Below, piece by piece: positions 11,282-20,228 of a stretch of 45,492 nt of DNA (position 1 is its first letter; each line of letters opens with the position of its first letter). The DNA comes from Vreelandella subglaciescola (GTDB lineage: Bacteria > Pseudomonadota > Gammaproteobacteria > Pseudomonadales > Halomonadaceae). The notes beneath the pieces are model-generated. The model ran no database searches and had not been told where the DNA came from. It was given only the letters and a program-made list of their open reading frames with translations. The stretch covers positions 68,787 to 114,278 of the forward strand of contig JAKDRW010000002.1 in assembly GCA_030454225.1 (NCBI GenBank), written 5' to 3'. The position numbers and the translations under genes were made by a program.

Positions 11282-13018
11282 GTGATCGATTCAGGATTGG
11301 CCATTTATAAACGCCTGCTGGGCTATGTCAGGCCGCATTGGCGCGCCTTTGCGCTGGCGGTGTTGGGGTTTGTTATCTATGCCGCCTCCAGCACCGCGCT
11401 TGCCGAGATGATGAAGCGTCTGATCGACGGTATTCAAAACCCCGACGCGGCGTTTCGGCTTTTTCTGCCGCTGTTTGTCGTCGTGATGTTTGCCGCCCGC
11501 GGGCTTGGCACCTTCCTTAGCACCTACTTTATGGCGTACGTCGGGCGCTCGGTGGTACATACACTGCGCTGCGACGTGTTCAACCATATGCTGCACCTGC
11601 CCGGCGTGTTTTTTGACCACCATTCGAGCGGGCATTTGGTCTCAAGGGTGACGTATCATGTGGAGCAGGTAGCGGGGGCGGCCACCAAGTCGGTCACTAT
11701 CCTGCTGCGCGAGGGGCTTTTCGTGATCGGCCTGCTGGGCTACCTGTTTTGGACCAACTGGCTGTTGACGCTGCTGTTTCTGACCGTGACACCGGTTATT
11801 GCGCTGGTCGTCGGCTACGCGAGCAAGCGTTTCCGGCTTCTTTCCAAGCGTATTCAGCATTCGATGGGCGATGTAACCCACGTGGCCTCCGAAGCGCTGT
11901 CGGGGTATCGCGTGGTGCGCACCCACGGCGCTGAAGCCTATGAAAAACGCCGCTTTGCGGGCGTCAGCGAAGAAAACCGCCGGCAAAGCATGAAAGAAGC
12001 CCTCACCAAAGCCATTACCGCACCGATTATTTTGATGCTGGTGGCGATCTCGATGGCGGCTCTGGTGTGGCTGGCGATGGCGCCTGCGCTGCTTAACAGC
12101 ATGACCCCGGGGGAGTTCGTCGCCTTTATTACCGCCGCGGCACTGATGATCAAGCCGGTGCGTCAGCTCACGGAAATCAACAGCGAAATCCAGAAAGGGA
12201 TTGCCGCGGCAACGGAGCTGTTTGGCTTGATCGACGAACCCGCCGAGCAGGATGCCGGTACCCGCTTGCCGGCACGCCTGCAGGGTGAGGTGCTGCTTGA
12301 TGACGTGCATTTTCGCTACGGGGACGACCAGCCCGATGTGCTGCACGGGATTAATTTAGCGGTGAAACCCAGCGAGCTGGTGGCCGTTGTGGGGCGTTCG
12401 GGCAGCGGCAAATCAACCCTGGCAAGTTTGCTGTCACGCTTTTATTCGCCTACGGCGGGCACGATCTATATGGACGGCGTGGATATCGCCGAGTATCAGC
12501 TTGGGCCGCTGCGCCAGCAAATTGCGCTGGTGTCACAGCAGGTCACGCTGTTTAACGCAACGATTATGGGTAATATCGCCTACGGCGTGAGCGACCCCGA
12601 CAGCGTCGCGGTAGAAGCCGCGGCCAAAGCCGCCTATGCCCACGAATTTATCGATAGGCTGCCCAACGGCTATGCTACCCAAGTGGGCGATAACGGCGTG
12701 ATGCTCTCGGGCGGGCAGCGTCAGCGGCTGGCGATTGCCCGGGCAATTTTCAAGGATGCGCCGATCCTGGTGCTTGACGAGGCCACCTCGGCGCTTGATA
12801 CCGAGTCCGAGCGCTATATTCAAAAGGCGCTCGAGTACGTATGCAAGGGGCGTACGACGCTGGTAATTGCCCACCGCTTGTCGACCATCGAACGGGCTGA
12901 CCGTATCGTCGTTATGGAGCAGGGGCGCATTGTTGAGCAGGGCACGCACCGCGAACTGCTCCGTGCCGACGGCGCCTATGCCGCGCTGCACCGGCTGCAG
13001 TTTGAGGACGTGGCGTGA
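11282..13018 (+). CDS. msbA: lipid A export ATP-binding/permease MsbA
   Basis: 578-residue half-transporter that flips core lipid A across the inner membrane as a homodimer. The N-terminal membrane domain (about 1-310) has six helices and ends near QLTEINSEIQKGIAAATELF. The nucleotide-binding domain carries Walker A GRSGSGKST (about 374-382), Q-loop LVSQQVTLF, signature LSGGQRQR, Walker B ILVLDEATSALD and switch AHRLST. Translation starts at GTG 11282 after GGGAG. It overlaps lpxK by 4 bases and heads the run msbA-lpxK-ycaR-kdsB-phosphatase-murB, a conserved lipopolysaccharide arrangement, which supports MsbA over a generic exporter. Confidence 0.93.
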   Translation: MIDSGLAIYKRLLGYVRPHWRAFALAVLGFVIYAASSTALAEMMKRLIDGIQNPDAAFRLFLPLFVVVMFAARGLGTFLSTYFMAYVGRSVVHTLRCDVFNHMLHLPGVFFDHHSSGHLVSRVTYHVEQVAGAATKSVTILLREGLFVIGLLGYLFWTNWLLTLLFLTVTPVIALVVGYASKRFRLLSKRIQHSMGDVTHVASEALSGYRVVRTHGAEAYEKRRFAGVSEENRRQSMKEALTKAITAPIILMLVAISMAALVWLAMAPALLNSMTPGEFVAFITAAALMIKPVRQLTEINSEIQKGIAAATELFGLIDEPAEQDAGTRLPARLQGEVLLDDVHFRYGDDQPDVLHGINLAVKPSELVAVVGRSGSGKSTLASLLSRFYSPTAGTIYMDGVDIAEYQLGPLRQQIALVSQQVTLFNATIMGNIAYGVSDPDSVAVEAAAKAAYAHEFIDRLPNGYATQVGDNGVMLSGGQRQRLAIARAIFKDAPILVLDEATSALDTESERYIQKALEYVCKGRTTLVIAHRLSTIERADRIVVMEQGRIVEQGTHRELLRADGAYAALHRLQFEDVA

Positions 13019-14031
13019 GCCTTTCCGAGCGCTGGGTGAGCGCGGCCTATCAAGGCAGCGCATGGCTTTACCCGCTGCGCCCGTTGGCGAGGCTTTATGG
13101 CTACGCCATCGAGCGCCGCCGGAAAGCCTATGCCAACGGCAAAAAAGCGGCTTGGCGGGCGCCGGTGCCGGTCATCGTGGTGGGCAATATTACCCTGGGC
13201 GGTACGGGTAAATCGCCGCTGGTGGCCTGGCTTGTCCGCTGGCTAAGCGGGCAGGGCTATACGCCGGGCATAATTACCCGCGGCTACGGCGGCAAGGCGG
13301 CGCGCTACCCGCTATGGGTGATGCCGGATACGTCGGTCACGCAAAGTGGCGATGAGCCTTTGATGCTTGCCCAGCAAACCGGCGTGGCAGTGGTGGCCGA
13401 CCCGCTGCGGACGCGCGGCGGCAAAGCGCTGGTGGCCGCCGGCTGCGACATCATCGTAAGCGATGACGGGCTGCAGCACCTGGCGCTTGAGCGCGACGTT
13501 GAGCTGGCCGTGGTTGACGGCGCCCGCGGGCTGGGCAATGGTCAGTGCCTGCCGGCCGGGCCGCTGCGCGAGCCGCCCAAGCGGCTGGCAAGCGTGGATG
13601 CGGTGCTGGCCAACGGCGAGCTGCGCACGCCGCTTGAGGTCGACACGCAGCCGATGCATTTAGCGCCGCGGTGTTGGCGAGCGCTGGCGACGGGGCAGGC
13701 GCACGCGCTGACTCCGCTGCCCTTTGCGCTGCCGGTCCGCGCCGTCGCCGGAATCGGCCGTCCGGCACGCTTTTTTGCCACGCTAGAAACGCTTGGCGTG
13801 CACGGCAGCCGGCACGGCTTTGCCGATCATCATCGTTTCACCGCCCGCGATCTGGCGGTAAGCGACGGGCAGGCGCTGGTGATGACCGCCAAGGACGCGG
13901 TGAAATGCAAGGCTCTGGCGCCGCCCAATAGCTGGGTACTCGACGTTGAGACGGTGCTACCCCCCGATTTTGAACGCTGGCTGGCCGCGCGGCTGGCCGC
14001 TCTTTCCTGCAGGAGACACGCTCATGGATAA
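13015..14031 (+). CDS. lpxK: tetraacyldisaccharide 4'-kinase LpxK
   Basis: 338-residue inner-membrane-associated kinase that phosphorylates the 4' position of the lipid A disaccharide precursor. It has the unusual P-loop of the family, GNITLGGTGKSP (about 57-68), preceded by the N-terminal membrane-proximal segment PLRPLARLYGYAIERRRKAY. Conserved segments include ITRGYGG, SGDEPLMLA, VSDDGLQH and VVDGARGLGNG, and near the end FADHHRFTARDL and MTAKDAVKC. Translation starts at GTG 13015 within GTGA, overlapping the msbA stop by 4 bases. The end overlaps the next gene by 8 bases. Confidence 0.95.
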   Translation: MSLSERWVSAAYQGSAWLYPLRPLARLYGYAIERRRKAYANGKKAAWRAPVPVIVVGNITLGGTGKSPLVAWLVRWLSGQGYTPGIITRGYGGKAARYPLWVMPDTSVTQSGDEPLMLAQQTGVAVVADPLRTRGGKALVAAGCDIIVSDDGLQHLALERDVELAVVDGARGLGNGQCLPAGPLREPPKRLASVDAVLANGELRTPLEVDTQPMHLAPRCWRALATGQAHALTPLPFALPVRAVAGIGRPARFFATLETLGVHGSRHGFADHHRFTARDLAVSDGQALVMTAKDAVKCKALAPPNSWVLDVETVLPPDFERWLAARLAALSCRRHAHG

Positions 14032-14248
14032 ACAACTGCTGGCGCTGCTGGTATGCCCGCTGTGCCAAGGCAAGCTTAAATACGTGCGTGAGGCCTTCGA
14101 GCTGCACTGCCTGTACGACGGCCTGGCGTACCCGGTCAGCGACGACATCCCGGTCATGCTCCCTGAAGAGGCGCGCGCCCTGAGCGTCGACGAGAAGCTG
14201 TCGGGGGCAGCGGGTCGCACGGGGGACGCCGAGCATGGCCGCGGCTGA
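14024..14248 (+). CDS. ycaR: Trm112/YcaR family (UPF0434) small protein
   Basis: 74-residue protein of the YcaR/Trm112-like family. Cys11 and Cys14 (CPLC) and a single later Cys (ELHC) match the bacterial pattern, followed by the typical [13 protein letters not shown] segment. Eukaryotic Trm112 activates methyltransferases; the bacterial role is not settled. The ATG at 14024 has AGGAGA 7-8 bases upstream, inside the end of lpxK. The gene overlaps kdsB by 14 bases. The location between lpxK and kdsB is the same as in E. coli. The C-terminus ([15 protein letters not shown]) is longer than usual and looks disordered. Confidence 0.88.
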   Translation: MDKQLLALLVCPLCQGKLKYVREAFELHCLYDGLAYPVSDDIPVMLPEEARALSVDEKLSGAAGRTGDAEHGRG

Positions 14249-15029
14249 GTTTATCGCGGTGATCCCGGCGCGCTACGCCTCGTCGCGGCTGCCGGGCAAG
14301 CCGCTGTTGACGATTGCCGGCGAGCCGATGATTGCCCATGTGTGGCGCAGCGCCTGTCAGAGCGGGGCCGCGCGCGTGGTAGTGGCCACCGACGACGAGC
14401 GTATTCGCGACGCGCTAGCGCCCTATCCGACCGAGGTCGTGATGACCCGCGCCGAGCACGCCTCGGGCACCGATCGGCTGGCTGAAGTCGCCGCTACGCT
14501 GGAACTTGCCGACGATGCGCTGGTGGTCAACGTTCAGGGCGATGAGCCGTTGATTCCCCCGGCGCTGATTGATCAGGTGGCACGGCGTCTGGCCGAGGAT
14601 CCGACGGCGTCGGTGGCGACACTCGCCGAGCCGATTACCGAGGTTGAGTCGCTGTTCAACCCCAACGTGGTCAAGGTCGTGCGCGCCTTTGACGGGCGCG
14701 CGCTGTACTTTTCCCGGGCGCCCGTGCCCTGGGATCGCGAGCATTTCACGGCGGCGCCGGCGCTGTTATCCAGCGATGCCTGGCTGCGTCATATCGGCAT
14801 TTATGCCTACCGCGCGGCGTTTTTATACGCCTATCGCGGCTGGCCACCGGCCGCACTCGAGCAGTTGGAGCAGCTCGAACAGCTGCGCGCGCTGCAGCGT
14901 GGCCACGCCGTGCAGGTGGCGTTGGCCTGCGCGGTCAACCCCCAGGGCGTAGATACGCCGGAAGACCTTGAGCGGGTGCGCGACCTTTTTGCTGCCCGCC
15001 ACATTACTGCTGAGAGGGAGAAACCATGA
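14235..15029 (+). CDS. kdsB: 3-deoxy-manno-octulosonate cytidylyltransferase KdsB
   Basis: 264-residue cytoplasmic enzyme that activates Kdo as CMP-Kdo for the lipopolysaccharide inner core. The nucleotide-binding signature [14 protein letters not shown] is at residues 11-24. The family segments [48 protein letters not shown] and RHIGIYAYR follow in order. A short repeat ([13 protein letters not shown]) occurs where E. coli has LEHIEMLEQLRVL, so it is the normal helix rather than an insertion. The ATG overlaps the ycaR end, and the stop overlaps the next gene by 4 bases (ATGA). Confidence 0.95.
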   Translation: MAAAEFIAVIPARYASSRLPGKPLLTIAGEPMIAHVWRSACQSGAARVVVATDDERIRDALAPYPTEVVMTRAEHASGTDRLAEVAATLELADDALVVNVQGDEPLIPPALIDQVARRLAEDPTASVATLAEPITEVESLFNPNVVKVVRAFDGRALYFSRAPVPWDREHFTAAPALLSSDAWLRHIGIYAYRAAFLYAYRGWPPAALEQLEQLEQLRALQRGHAVQVALACAVNPQGVDTPEDLERVRDLFAARHITAEREKP

Positions 15030-15490
15030 AGGTGCTATTCGTCTGTCTGGGCAACATCTGCCGTTCGCCGAGCGCCGAAGGCGTGTTCCGCCGAGCGCTG
15101 GAACAGGCGGGGCTTGAACAGCGTATAACAGTGGACTCCTGCGGTATCGGTGACTGGCACGCGGGTAACCCGCCCGATGCCCGGGCACAGGCCGCGGCCC
15201 GGCGCCGCGGTATCGACATCAGCGCGCTTGAGGCGCGCCAGTTTTGCCGCGATGATTTCCACACGTTCGACTATATTCTGCCGATGGACTACGGCAACCT
15301 GCGCGACATTCGTTCCATGGAGCCCGCTGAACACGGCGCTCATGTCGAGCTGTTTCTGGCGTTTGCGGGTACCCCGCAGGGCGAGGTTCCCGACCCTTAT
15401 TACGGCGGTGAAGAGGGCTTTGAAGACGTGCTCGACATGATCGAAGCGGCGTCGCAGGGGCTTATCGAACATATCGAAGCGGCGCTGTAA
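15026..15490 (+). CDS. low-molecular-weight protein-tyrosine phosphatase
   Basis: 154-residue cytoplasmic phosphatase. The catalytic P-loop CLGNICRS holds nucleophile Cys7 and Arg13. The general acid is in the late PDPYYGG motif, and [14 protein letters not shown] is the usual middle segment. Bacterial relatives (Wzb type) dephosphorylate tyrosine kinases that control polysaccharide export, but others have unrelated roles and no kinase gene is nearby, so I leave the symbol empty. It sits in the lipid A/murB run, overlapping kdsB by 4 bases and murB by one base, so it is probably co-translated as housekeeping. Confidence 0.92.
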   Translation: MKVLFVCLGNICRSPSAEGVFRRALEQAGLEQRITVDSCGIGDWHAGNPPDARAQAAARRRGIDISALEARQFCRDDFHTFDYILPMDYGNLRDIRSMEPAEHGAHVELFLAFAGTPQGEVPDPYYGGEEGFEDVLDMIEAASQGLIEHIEAAL

Positions 15491-16509
15491 TGCAGCCGCC
15501 AGCGCCGTGGCACCGCGAGTGCGACCTGACTCACCGCAACACGCTGCGCCTGCCCAGCCGCGCGCAGTTTTTTGCCGCCCCGACAACGCTTTCCACGCTG
15601 CGCGACTGTCTGATGTTGGCGCGCCGCGAAGGGGTGCCGGTGACGCTGCTGGGGGGCGGCAGCAACGTGCTGTTGCCACCGGCGCTTGGCGGTGTGGCCG
15701 TGCGCCCGGCGCTTGGCCAGTGGTGGCTGGAGCGTAACGGAAAGCGCACCCGTGCCTACGTAGGCGCCGGGGTCAGCTGGCACGCGCTGGTCATGGCGCT
15801 GTCCGCGCGCGGGCTCTGGGGCGTTGAAAACCTGGCGCTGATTCCCGGCGACTGCGGGGCCGCCCCGGTGCAGAATATCGGCGCCTACGGGGTTGAGCTT
15901 GCCGATACGCTCAGCGCCGTTCAGGTAATGTCGCTCGCCGACGGCAAAGCCCGCTGGCTTTCGCGCCGCGCCTGCCGGTTTGGCTACCGCGACAGCGTGT
16001 TCAAGCGTGAGCTGGCCGGCAGCGTCGTGATTATCCGTCTGGCGCTTGAGCTGAGCTTCGCTCCCCAGCCGGTGCTGGGCTATGGCGACCTGGCCGCGCG
16101 CGTGGGTCATGCGCCCACCGCCCTTGAGGTAGCGCAAACGGTCAGCGCCATTCGGCGGGAAAAATTGCCGGACCCGCAGCGCTTGCCCAACGCCGGCAGC
16201 TTTTTTAAAAACCCGGTGGTCGATGAAGCCGCAGCGCGGCGGCTGCTTCAAAGGTATCCGGAAATGCCGCACTTTGCCCAGGCGAGCGGAGGGGTCAAGC
16301 TGGCCGCCGGCTGGCTGATTGACCGATGCGGCCTGAAAGGGCAGCGCTTTGGAGCGTTTGGCGTGCATCAGCGTCAGGCGCTGGTACTGGTGCACTTTGG
16401 CGGCGGCGATCGCACCGGCCTCAAGCATGCCGCCGGACAGGTGGCCGGCGCAGTCAGGGAGCGTTTTGGCGTAGCGCTGGAAGTGGAGCCGCGCACGATA
16501 AGCGCCTGA
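15490..16509 (+). CDS. murB: UDP-N-acetylenolpyruvoylglucosamine reductase MurB
   Basis: 339-residue FAD enzyme that reduces the enolpyruvyl group to make UDP-N-acetylmuramic acid, the second committed step of peptidoglycan synthesis. The FAD-binding region has LLGGGSNVLL and GVSWHALVMALSARGLWGVENLALIPG. The catalytic serine lies in NAGSFFKNPVV and the C-terminal glutamate in VALEVEPR. AAGWLIDRCGLKG is also typical. The architecture is the E. coli (type I) form. The ATG at 15490 shares its A with the preceding TAA stop. This is the last gene of the msbA run, followed by a strong terminator. Confidence 0.95.
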   Translation: MQPPAPWHRECDLTHRNTLRLPSRAQFFAAPTTLSTLRDCLMLARREGVPVTLLGGGSNVLLPPALGGVAVRPALGQWWLERNGKRTRAYVGAGVSWHALVMALSARGLWGVENLALIPGDCGAAPVQNIGAYGVELADTLSAVQVMSLADGKARWLSRRACRFGYRDSVFKRELAGSVVIIRLALELSFAPQPVLGYGDLAARVGHAPTALEVAQTVSAIRREKLPDPQRLPNAGSFFKNPVVDEAAARRLLQRYPEMPHFAQASGGVKLAAGWLIDRCGLKGQRFGAFGVHQRQALVLVHFGGGDRTGLKHAAGQVAGAVRERFGVALEVEPRTISA

Positions 16510-16549
16510 ATGACGTCAGGCAGGCGCAAGCCAAGCCGACAGGCATAAA

Positions 16550-16582
16550 AAAAGCCCGATACCGCTAAGGTATCGGGCTTTT
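16550..16582 (+). terminator. bidirectional terminator between murB and rne
   Basis: AAAAGCCCGATACC (16550-16563) and GGTATCGGGCTTTT (16569-16582) are a perfect 14-base inverted repeat around a 5-base loop. A and T runs on both sides let it act for both converging genes. Confidence 0.92.
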
Positions 16583-16598
16583 GGTTGCACCTGTGACG

Positions 16599-19472
16599 CT
16601 AGTCGACGCTGTTTTCCTGCTGCTGGCGCCGGCGCTGCTCGCGTGGGTCATTATGTGCCCGCCGGCGGCGACGCGACTGTGAAGCCGTCTCCTTTTTAGG
16701 TTCCGACGTTTTCGGCGTTGTCGCTACTTCCGACTTGGGCTCAGGCATTTCCGCTTTGGCCGGGGCTTCCGGCTTGGGCTCCGGCGCTTTGGGCGCCTCG
16801 GCCTTTTCCGGCGGCGCTGCCTTCGGTTGCGGCGTTGGCGCGGCGTCAGCCTTGGGCAGCTTCTCTACCGGCGCGGGCGCAGGCGTTTCCGCCTTGGCCG
16901 CTGCTTCCGGCGTCTCCGGCTTGGGCTCCGGCGCTTTGGGCGCCTCGGCCTTTTCCGGCGGCGCTGCCTTCGGTTCTGGCGCGGCGTCGGCCTTGGGCGG
17001 CTGCTGGCTTGCGGCTTTTTCAGCGTCGGCCTGCAGTGTGAGCTGCTCGGCTTCGGCTTTGGGGTTTAACGCCTGTTTACGCGTGCGCTTGCGCGGATTG
17101 TTACGCGTACGCTTGGGCGTGCTGTCTACCGCCGGCGTAGGCGCGCGGGCTTTCTCGCTAGTCTGATCGCCGCCGCCCTGTGGCTCGGCGTTGTTTGTTG
17201 GCGCAGCGGGCTTGTCGGCGGGTTTTTCGATGCTTGCTGCCGGGCTTTTTTCTGCAGCGCGCGGCTGAGTAGACGACGCGCCGTCCTGTTCCTTGCTGGC
17301 CGCTTGCGGATGACGGCGACGGCTACGGCTACGGCTTGGACCGGTGCGCTGTTCGTCAACGTTAGAGCGCTGGGGCTTGAGCGCGTCCTGGCCGGCAACG
17401 TCGGCCTTGGCCGGGCGAGCACTCTCCGAGCGTGTTTTAGTCGCGTCGGGTTTGGCGTTGTCGGCAGCGGCCGGCTTGCCCGAATGGCTGCTTGCCCCGC
17501 TATGGGTGTCGTTACGCGAACCGCTGCGCGAACCGCCGTTACTGGAGCCACTATTGGAACCGTTATTGGAGCCACTATTGGAACCGCTCCGGGAGCGGCT
17601 CTGGCTGCCGGCACCCGAGCCGCGGCGCTCGCTGGACGGCTTGCGTTTGGCCGGCTCGGGGCGCGCCTGGCGCTCGCTGGATTTCTCGCTGGACCGGGGC
17701 GTTTCCTGCTCTGGCGAGGAGTGTGACGCTTGGGCAGCCTCTTCGGCACCGAGGAACTTGGCAAAGCCGCGGATAAAACGGCCCACGACGCTGGGCGTCT
17801 CCTCGGGGCTTTCACCGCGAGCCTTGGGCGCGCTGGGCGTGTCGCTGCGCAGCGAGTCGGGCGCCGGGGTGTTGTGGGCCACGCTTTTTACCGCGGCTTC
17901 GTCGCGCTGGGCAGGTGGGGTGAAGACCGGATCGGGCTCTTTGCCCACGTCGGTCGCCGCCGACATTTCAAAGCTCGATACCGTCTTTACCTCGCCGTCG
18001 TCCAGATGGTCGTCGCGCAGACGTTGTACGTCATAGTGCGGCGTATCCAGCTCGGGACTTGGCAGCAGCACCACGCGGACGTCCTGGCGCGCTTCGATAT
18101 CGGCCAGCACGCTGCGCTTTTCGTTGAGCAGGTAGGTGGCGACCGGCACGGGAAGAATTGCGCGGATCTGGGCGCTGCGCTCCTTCATGGCCTCTTCTTC
18201 GATCAGGCGCATGATCGAAAGCGACATCGAGCGTACGTCGCGGATGGTGCCCTGGCCGTTACAGCGCGGGCAGACCACGCCGCTGGTTTCGCCAAGCGAC
18301 GGGCGCAGGCGCTGGCGCGACATTTCCATCAGGCCAAAGCGTGAAATACGCCCGATCTGCACCCGCGCGCGGTCGATTTTGAGCGCGTCGCGGGTGCGGT
18401 TTTCCACTTCGCGCTGGTTGCGCGCGGGCCCCATGTCGATAAAGTCGATGACCACCAGGCCGCCAATGTCGCGCAGGCGCAGCTGGCGGGCGATCTCGTC
18501 GGCGGCCTCGCTGTTGGTCTGCAGGGCGGTTTCTTCGATGTCACTGCCGCGGGTAGCGCGCGCCGAGTTGATGTCGATCGAGACCAGCGCTTCCGTGTGA
18601 TCGATCACGATGGAGCCGCCGGACGGCAGCTTGACTTCGCGCTGGTAGGCGGTCTCGATTTGCGATTCGATCTGGAAGCGCGAAAACAGCGGGACTTCGT
18701 CAGCGTAGAGTTTGATCTTCTGCTGGTACGACGGCATGACCTGGCGGATAAAGCTGAGCGCTTCGGCGTGAATCTCGGGGCTGTCGATCAGTACCTCGCC
18801 GATATCCTGGCGCAGGTAGTCGCGCATGGCGCGGATGATGACGTTGGATTCGCGGTAGATCAGAAACGGCGCGGCGCGTTTGCCGGCTTCGTCCGTGACC
18901 GAGTCCCACACCTGCGCCAGGTAGTCCAGATCCCACTGCAGCTCTTCGGGCGTGCGGCCGATCCCTGCGGTACGCACGATCAGCCCCATTTTGTCGGGCA
19001 CGGTCAGCTGGCCCATGGCCTCTTTGAGCTGGCTGCGCTCTTCGCCTTCGATGCGCCGCGAAATGCCGCCGGCGCGGGGGTTGTTGGGCATCAGCACCAG
19101 AAAGCGGCCGGCCAGGCTGATAAAGGTGGTCAACGCCGCGCCTTTGTTGCCGCGCTCTTCCTTGTCGACCTGAACAATGACTTCCTGGCCTTCCTTGAGC
19201 ACTTCTTTAATGCTGGGGCGGCCGCTGACGTCCTTGAGGAAGTAGTCGCGGGAGACTTCTTTCAGCGGCAAAAAGCCGTGGCGTTCGGCGCCGAAGTCGA
19301 CAAAGGCGGCTTCGAGGGAGGGTTCGACGCGGGTAATTTTGCCGCGGTAGATGTTGGCTTTTTTCTGCTCGCGCGCGCCGGATTCAATATCCAGATCGTA
19401 AAGGCGCTGACCATCGACAAGGGCGACGCGCAGCTCTTCGGGCTGGGTCGCATTGATGAGCATCCGTTTCAT
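16599..19472 (-). CDS. rne: ribonuclease E
   Basis: 957-residue endoribonuclease that starts most mRNA decay, processes rRNA and tRNA precursors and scaffolds the degradosome at the inner membrane. The catalytic half closely follows E. coli: [10 protein letters not shown] start, S1 domain (about 36-120), Asp300 in [12 protein letters not shown] and Asp343 in VIDFIDM as metal ligands, and the zinc-link CPRC (Cys401, Cys404). Residues 561-577 ([15 protein letters not shown]) match the membrane-binding amphipathic helix. The remainder is low-complexity: a Ser/Gly/Asn stretch, Arg-rich RNA-binding patches (SRSRSRRRH), and Pro/Ala/Lys/Glu repeats. Start 19472 is chosen by alignment; the frame remains open further upstream. 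Confidence 0.96.
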   Translation of the reverse strand: MKRMLINATQPEELRVALVDGQRLYDLDIESGAREQKKANIYRGKITRVEPSLEAAFVDFGAERHGFLPLKEVSRDYFLKDVSGRPSIKEVLKEGQEVIVQVDKEERGNKGAALTTFISLAGRFLVLMPNNPRAGGISRRIEGEERSQLKEAMGQLTVPDKMGLIVRTAGIGRTPEELQWDLDYLAQVWDSVTDEAGKRAAPFLIYRESNVIIRAMRDYLRQDIGEVLIDSPEIHAEALSFIRQVMPSYQQKIKLYADEVPLFSRFQIESQIETAYQREVKLPSGGSIVIDHTEALVSIDINSARATRGSDIEETALQTNSEAADEIARQLRLRDIGGLVVIDFIDMGPARNQREVENRTRDALKIDRARVQIGRISRFGLMEMSRQRLRPSLGETSGVVCPRCNGQGTIRDVRSMSLSIMRLIEEEAMKERSAQIRAILPVPVATYLLNEKRSVLADIEARQDVRVVLLPSPELDTPHYDVQRLRDDHLDDGEVKTVSSFEMSAATDVGKEPDPVFTPPAQRDEAAVKSVAHNTPAPDSLRSDTPSAPKARGESPEETPSVVGRFIRGFAKFLGAEEAAQASHSSPEQETPRSSEKSSERQARPEPAKRKPSSERRGSGAGSQSRSRSGSNSGSNNGSNSGSSNGGSRSGSRNDTHSGASSHSGKPAAADNAKPDATKTRSESARPAKADVAGQDALKPQRSNVDEQRTGPSRSRSRRRHPQAASKEQDGASSTQPRAAEKSPAASIEKPADKPAAPTNNAEPQGGGDQTSEKARAPTPAVDSTPKRTRNNPRKRTRKQALNPKAEAEQLTLQADAEKAASQQPPKADAAPEPKAAPPEKAEAPKAPEPKPETPEAAAKAETPAPAPVEKLPKADAAPTPQPKAAPPEKAEAPKAPEPKPEAPAKAEMPEPKSEVATTPKTSEPKKETASQSRRRRRAHNDPREQRRRQQQENSVD
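16768..16975. repeat. two 61-bp direct repeats inside rne
   Basis: A 61-base sequence at 16768-16828 is repeated without mismatch at 16915-16975, 147 bases (49 codons) apart and in frame. Each copy encodes the [20 protein letters not shown] part of the C-terminal scaffold region of RNase E, so copy number could change without frameshift. Confidence 0.85.
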
Positions 19473-20046
19473 GGTGTCTCGCATGGCGTTGCGTGCCGGT
19501 GATCCGCTAACGGTGGCGGGGGTAAATCGCTTTGCTGCGTGCTTGTGCTCAACGTATGACAGTCTGACGCTGGCCCGGATTACAGTGTGGCAATCCGGGC
19601 ACAAAACGCGCTGAGTCCATGGCGGAGGCAGAACGTGTCTCGGTGGCTGTCACGGCCATCCGGCTCTGCTGGCACCGCCAACACCTCTAGCATTTATCGA
19701 TTTACCAACGCCGGCCACCGGCACAACGTTGAACTTTTAGCGCCCGCCGCCAGCACGTTTTGTGACGTAAAAGCGCGGCGACGACGGGCGTAGCGTGTGT
19801 TTTTATATTGCCCGTGGATAAAACCGGGCGACGCTAGTGGCAAGCTGCCGCGTAGCGTTTGTGTGTATGCCTGATGTTTCAGCTGGCGACGGCATGGCCG
19901 GCGTCAGCAGTCTTGCATATTGTTACTGGTGTATGGGGGCATGCGTACATGACCGCTCTCACCTTGCTCTGGCCTGCGTGTTAGTCGGGCAGGCGCGTGG
20001 ACCGCAAACAAGCGTTCAGCGTATGTAATGCGCTTTCTTTGCGTGA

Positions 20047-20092
20047 CACACTTCTGCGGCATGGCACTTAATCAATCGTGCGCAGAAGTGTG
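20047..20092. repeat. perfect 12-bp inverted repeat upstream of rluC and rne
   Basis: CACACTTCTGCG (20047-20058) and CGCAGAAGTGTG (20081-20092) are perfect inverse copies around a 22-base spacer. Within the spacer CAC (20065-20067) could also pair with GTG (20078-20080). No T-run follows, so it is not a terminator. It could be a leader RNA structure or a DNA-binding site. Confidence 0.7.
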
Positions 20093-20163
20093 GCACATAA
20101 AAGCGTGGAGACGCTTGGAGGGCGAGCATTTCGGAATATAACAGTAAAGCTACGTACCAGCAA

Positions 20164-20195
20164 TTGACGCATTGTCAAAGCGTCTGCGATAGAAT
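20164..20195 (+). promoter_or_regulatory. possible rluC promoter
   Basis: TTGACG (20164-20169) and TAGAAT (20190-20195) lie 20 bases apart, wider than optimal. They are 33 bases upstream of the rluC ATG. The -10 element is good; the spacing makes the call weak. Confidence 0.35.
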
Positions 20196-20228
20196 GGCGT
20201 TTTTTCGTACGCTAAGGAGTTAACGGCC

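Larger units (their letters stand above)
19473..20228. other. 756-base rne/rluC divergent intergenic region
   Basis: No convincing gene on either strand. It should hold the promoters of rne and rluC and a long rne leader, as in E. coli, where the rne leader mediates autoregulation by RNase E. Visible structure includes GCCCG/CGGGC (19810-19829) and the 12-base inverted repeat at 20047-20092. I could not identify a clear rne promoter. Confidence 0.6.

Noticed and set aside
14860-14895. LEQ repeat in KdsB as an insertion
   Set aside because: Aligns with the same-length helix of E. coli KdsB, so it is normal sequence.
18597-19502. 301-codon open frame antisense to rne
   Set aside because: Complement of the conserved RNase E catalytic half; no independent evidence of coding.
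19837-20028. 63-codon frame in the rne/rluC gap
   Set aside because: No ribosome site, no family resemblance, Cys-rich; chance opening is more likely.
20062-20100. TGGCAC motifs suggesting sigma54 promoters
   Set aside because: The GC element expected 12 bases after GG is absent at both copies.
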